Shown here piece by piece: positions 5,938 to 6,286 of a DNA stretch of 6,286 nt. Position 1 is the stretch's first letter. Each line of letters opens with the position of its first letter. The notes under the pieces were generated by a model, which was not told the DNA's origin, did no database searches, and worked only from the letters and a program-made list of their open reading frames with translations. The DNA is taken from the NCBI GenBank assembly GCA_003542275.1, contig DPKY01000003.1, positions 1 through 6,286 of the forward strand. Direction: 5' to 3'. The position numbers and the translations under genes were made by a program. Origin of the DNA: Methylococcaceae bacterium. Lineage in GTDB: Bacteria > Pseudomonadota > Gammaproteobacteria > Methylococcales > Methylomonadaceae.

Positions 5938-6286
5938 AACACAAGTTGTGTCACTTGATGAACCGATGCTAAATTTCGTAGCTTTACTAACAAATCATCA
6001 TGCAGTAATTCAGAAACACTAATCACCGCCATTGCTTTTTCTTGGCTATCCGGAACACTCACTTGCATTCTTGAAATATTAATTTTCGCATCGCCCAGAA
6101 TAGCGCTAATTGCTGAAATGACACCAGGCTTATCTTCGTGCGTTGTAATCAACAATGTGCCTTCAGGAATGACTTCAATGGCGAGATCATTGATAGAAAT
6201 TAAACGTGGTTGACGCCCGCCAAGTAGCACACCCGACACACTGAGCCGCCCTCTTTCGCTGTGGCCTGTTAATGTAATTAAAGAAA
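5934..6286 (-). CDS. serA: D-3-phosphoglycerate dehydrogenase, C-terminal part (5' end outside window)
   Basis: SerA oxidises 3-phosphoglycerate to 3-phosphohydroxypyruvate, the first step of serine synthesis in the cytoplasm. Only the last 116 codons are visible; the frame stays open to the right edge, so the NAD-binding and catalytic domains lie outside. Visible residues 1-35 match the end of the allosteric substrate-binding domain of long-type SerA (SVSGVLLGG, then PRLISIND). Residues about 45-116 form an ACT domain, with the typical HEDKPGVISAISAILGD stretch followed by INISRMQV. In this family the ACT domain senses serine or mediates assembly. The GTG at 6239 is an internal valine codon, not a start, because the matching sequence continues upstream of it. 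The TGA stop overlaps the serB ATG by 4 nt, so the two serine genes are probably translated together. The beta subunit of iron-sulphur L-serine dehydratase has a similar ACT domain, but the LLGG-PRL linker and the serB neighbour favour SerA. Confidence 0.87.
   Translation of the reverse strand, partial: SLITLTGHSERGRLSVSGVLLGGRQPRLISINDLAIEVIPEGTLLITTHEDKPGVISAISAILGDAKINISRMQVSVPDSQEKAMAVISVSELLHDDLLVKLRNLASVHQVTQLVL

Noticed and set aside
5939..5951. Small dyad, ACACAA-G-TTGTGT, at the serA/serB overlap
   Set aside because: It is perfect but only 6+6 nt around one base, lies inside coding sequence and gives at most a 4-bp hairpin stem; chance is the simpler explanation.
5934..6239. A free-standing 101-residue ACT-domain protein starting at GTG 6239
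   Set aside because: The same frame continues upstream to the window edge with residues that fit SerA (LITLTGHSERGRLSVSG), so this is the tail of a larger gene.
1..6286. Defence system, prophage, insertion sequence, CRISPR array, tRNA or rRNA
   Set aside because: All of the window is accounted for by conserved housekeeping genes with short gaps; I saw no cloverleaf, transposase, spaced repeat array or attachment site.

Overview
This is a compact housekeeping region of a Gammaproteobacterium, with every gene on the minus strand. Read in the direction of transcription (high to low coordinates) the order is serA (3' end only), serB, yebC, ruvC, ruvA, ruvB, ybgC, tolQ, tolR, tolA (5' part only). 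The block yebC-ruvC-ruvA-ruvB-ybgC-tolQ-tolR-tolA is a conserved gammaproteobacterial arrangement; Pseudomonas has the same order, followed there by tolB and pal. The protein sequences resemble their E. coli counterparts closely but not identically, and base composition is moderate and slightly AT-rich by eye. I cannot name the genus. The tight packing suggests a streamlined genome, but that is inference.

Layout: 6286-5302 holds the serine module, the C-terminal part of D-3-phosphoglycerate dehydrogenase followed by a short HAD-type phosphoserine phosphatase. An 83-nt spacer (5301-5219) is the only real intergenic stretch and holds the only promoter-like sequence I can point to, plus the yebC ribosome-binding site. 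From 5218 to 2357 lie yebC and the complete Holliday-junction machinery: the resolvase RuvC, the junction-binding protein RuvA and the motor RuvB. From 2360 to the left edge lie the acyl-CoA thioesterase ybgC and the Tol genes tolQ, tolR and tolA, which form the proton-motive-force-driven complex that helps the outer membrane constrict at division. tolB and pal would be expected beyond position 1 but are not in view.

Seven of the nine gene junctions are 4-nt stop/start overlaps (six ATGA, one GTGA). The exceptions are serB/yebC (83-nt gap) and tolR/tolA (8-nt gap). Transcription and translation from yebC to tolA are therefore probably coupled in one operon. No intrinsic terminator, LexA box, RNA gene, mobile element or CRISPR array was seen, and no stretch over 300 nt lacks a gene.

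I found no undescribed system here. The most unusual points are a near-perfect 105-nt in-frame tandem duplication in the helical domain of tolA at the window edge, a replaced serine in the usual Ser/His transmembrane motif of TolA, and the unbroken chain of 4-nt overlaps.
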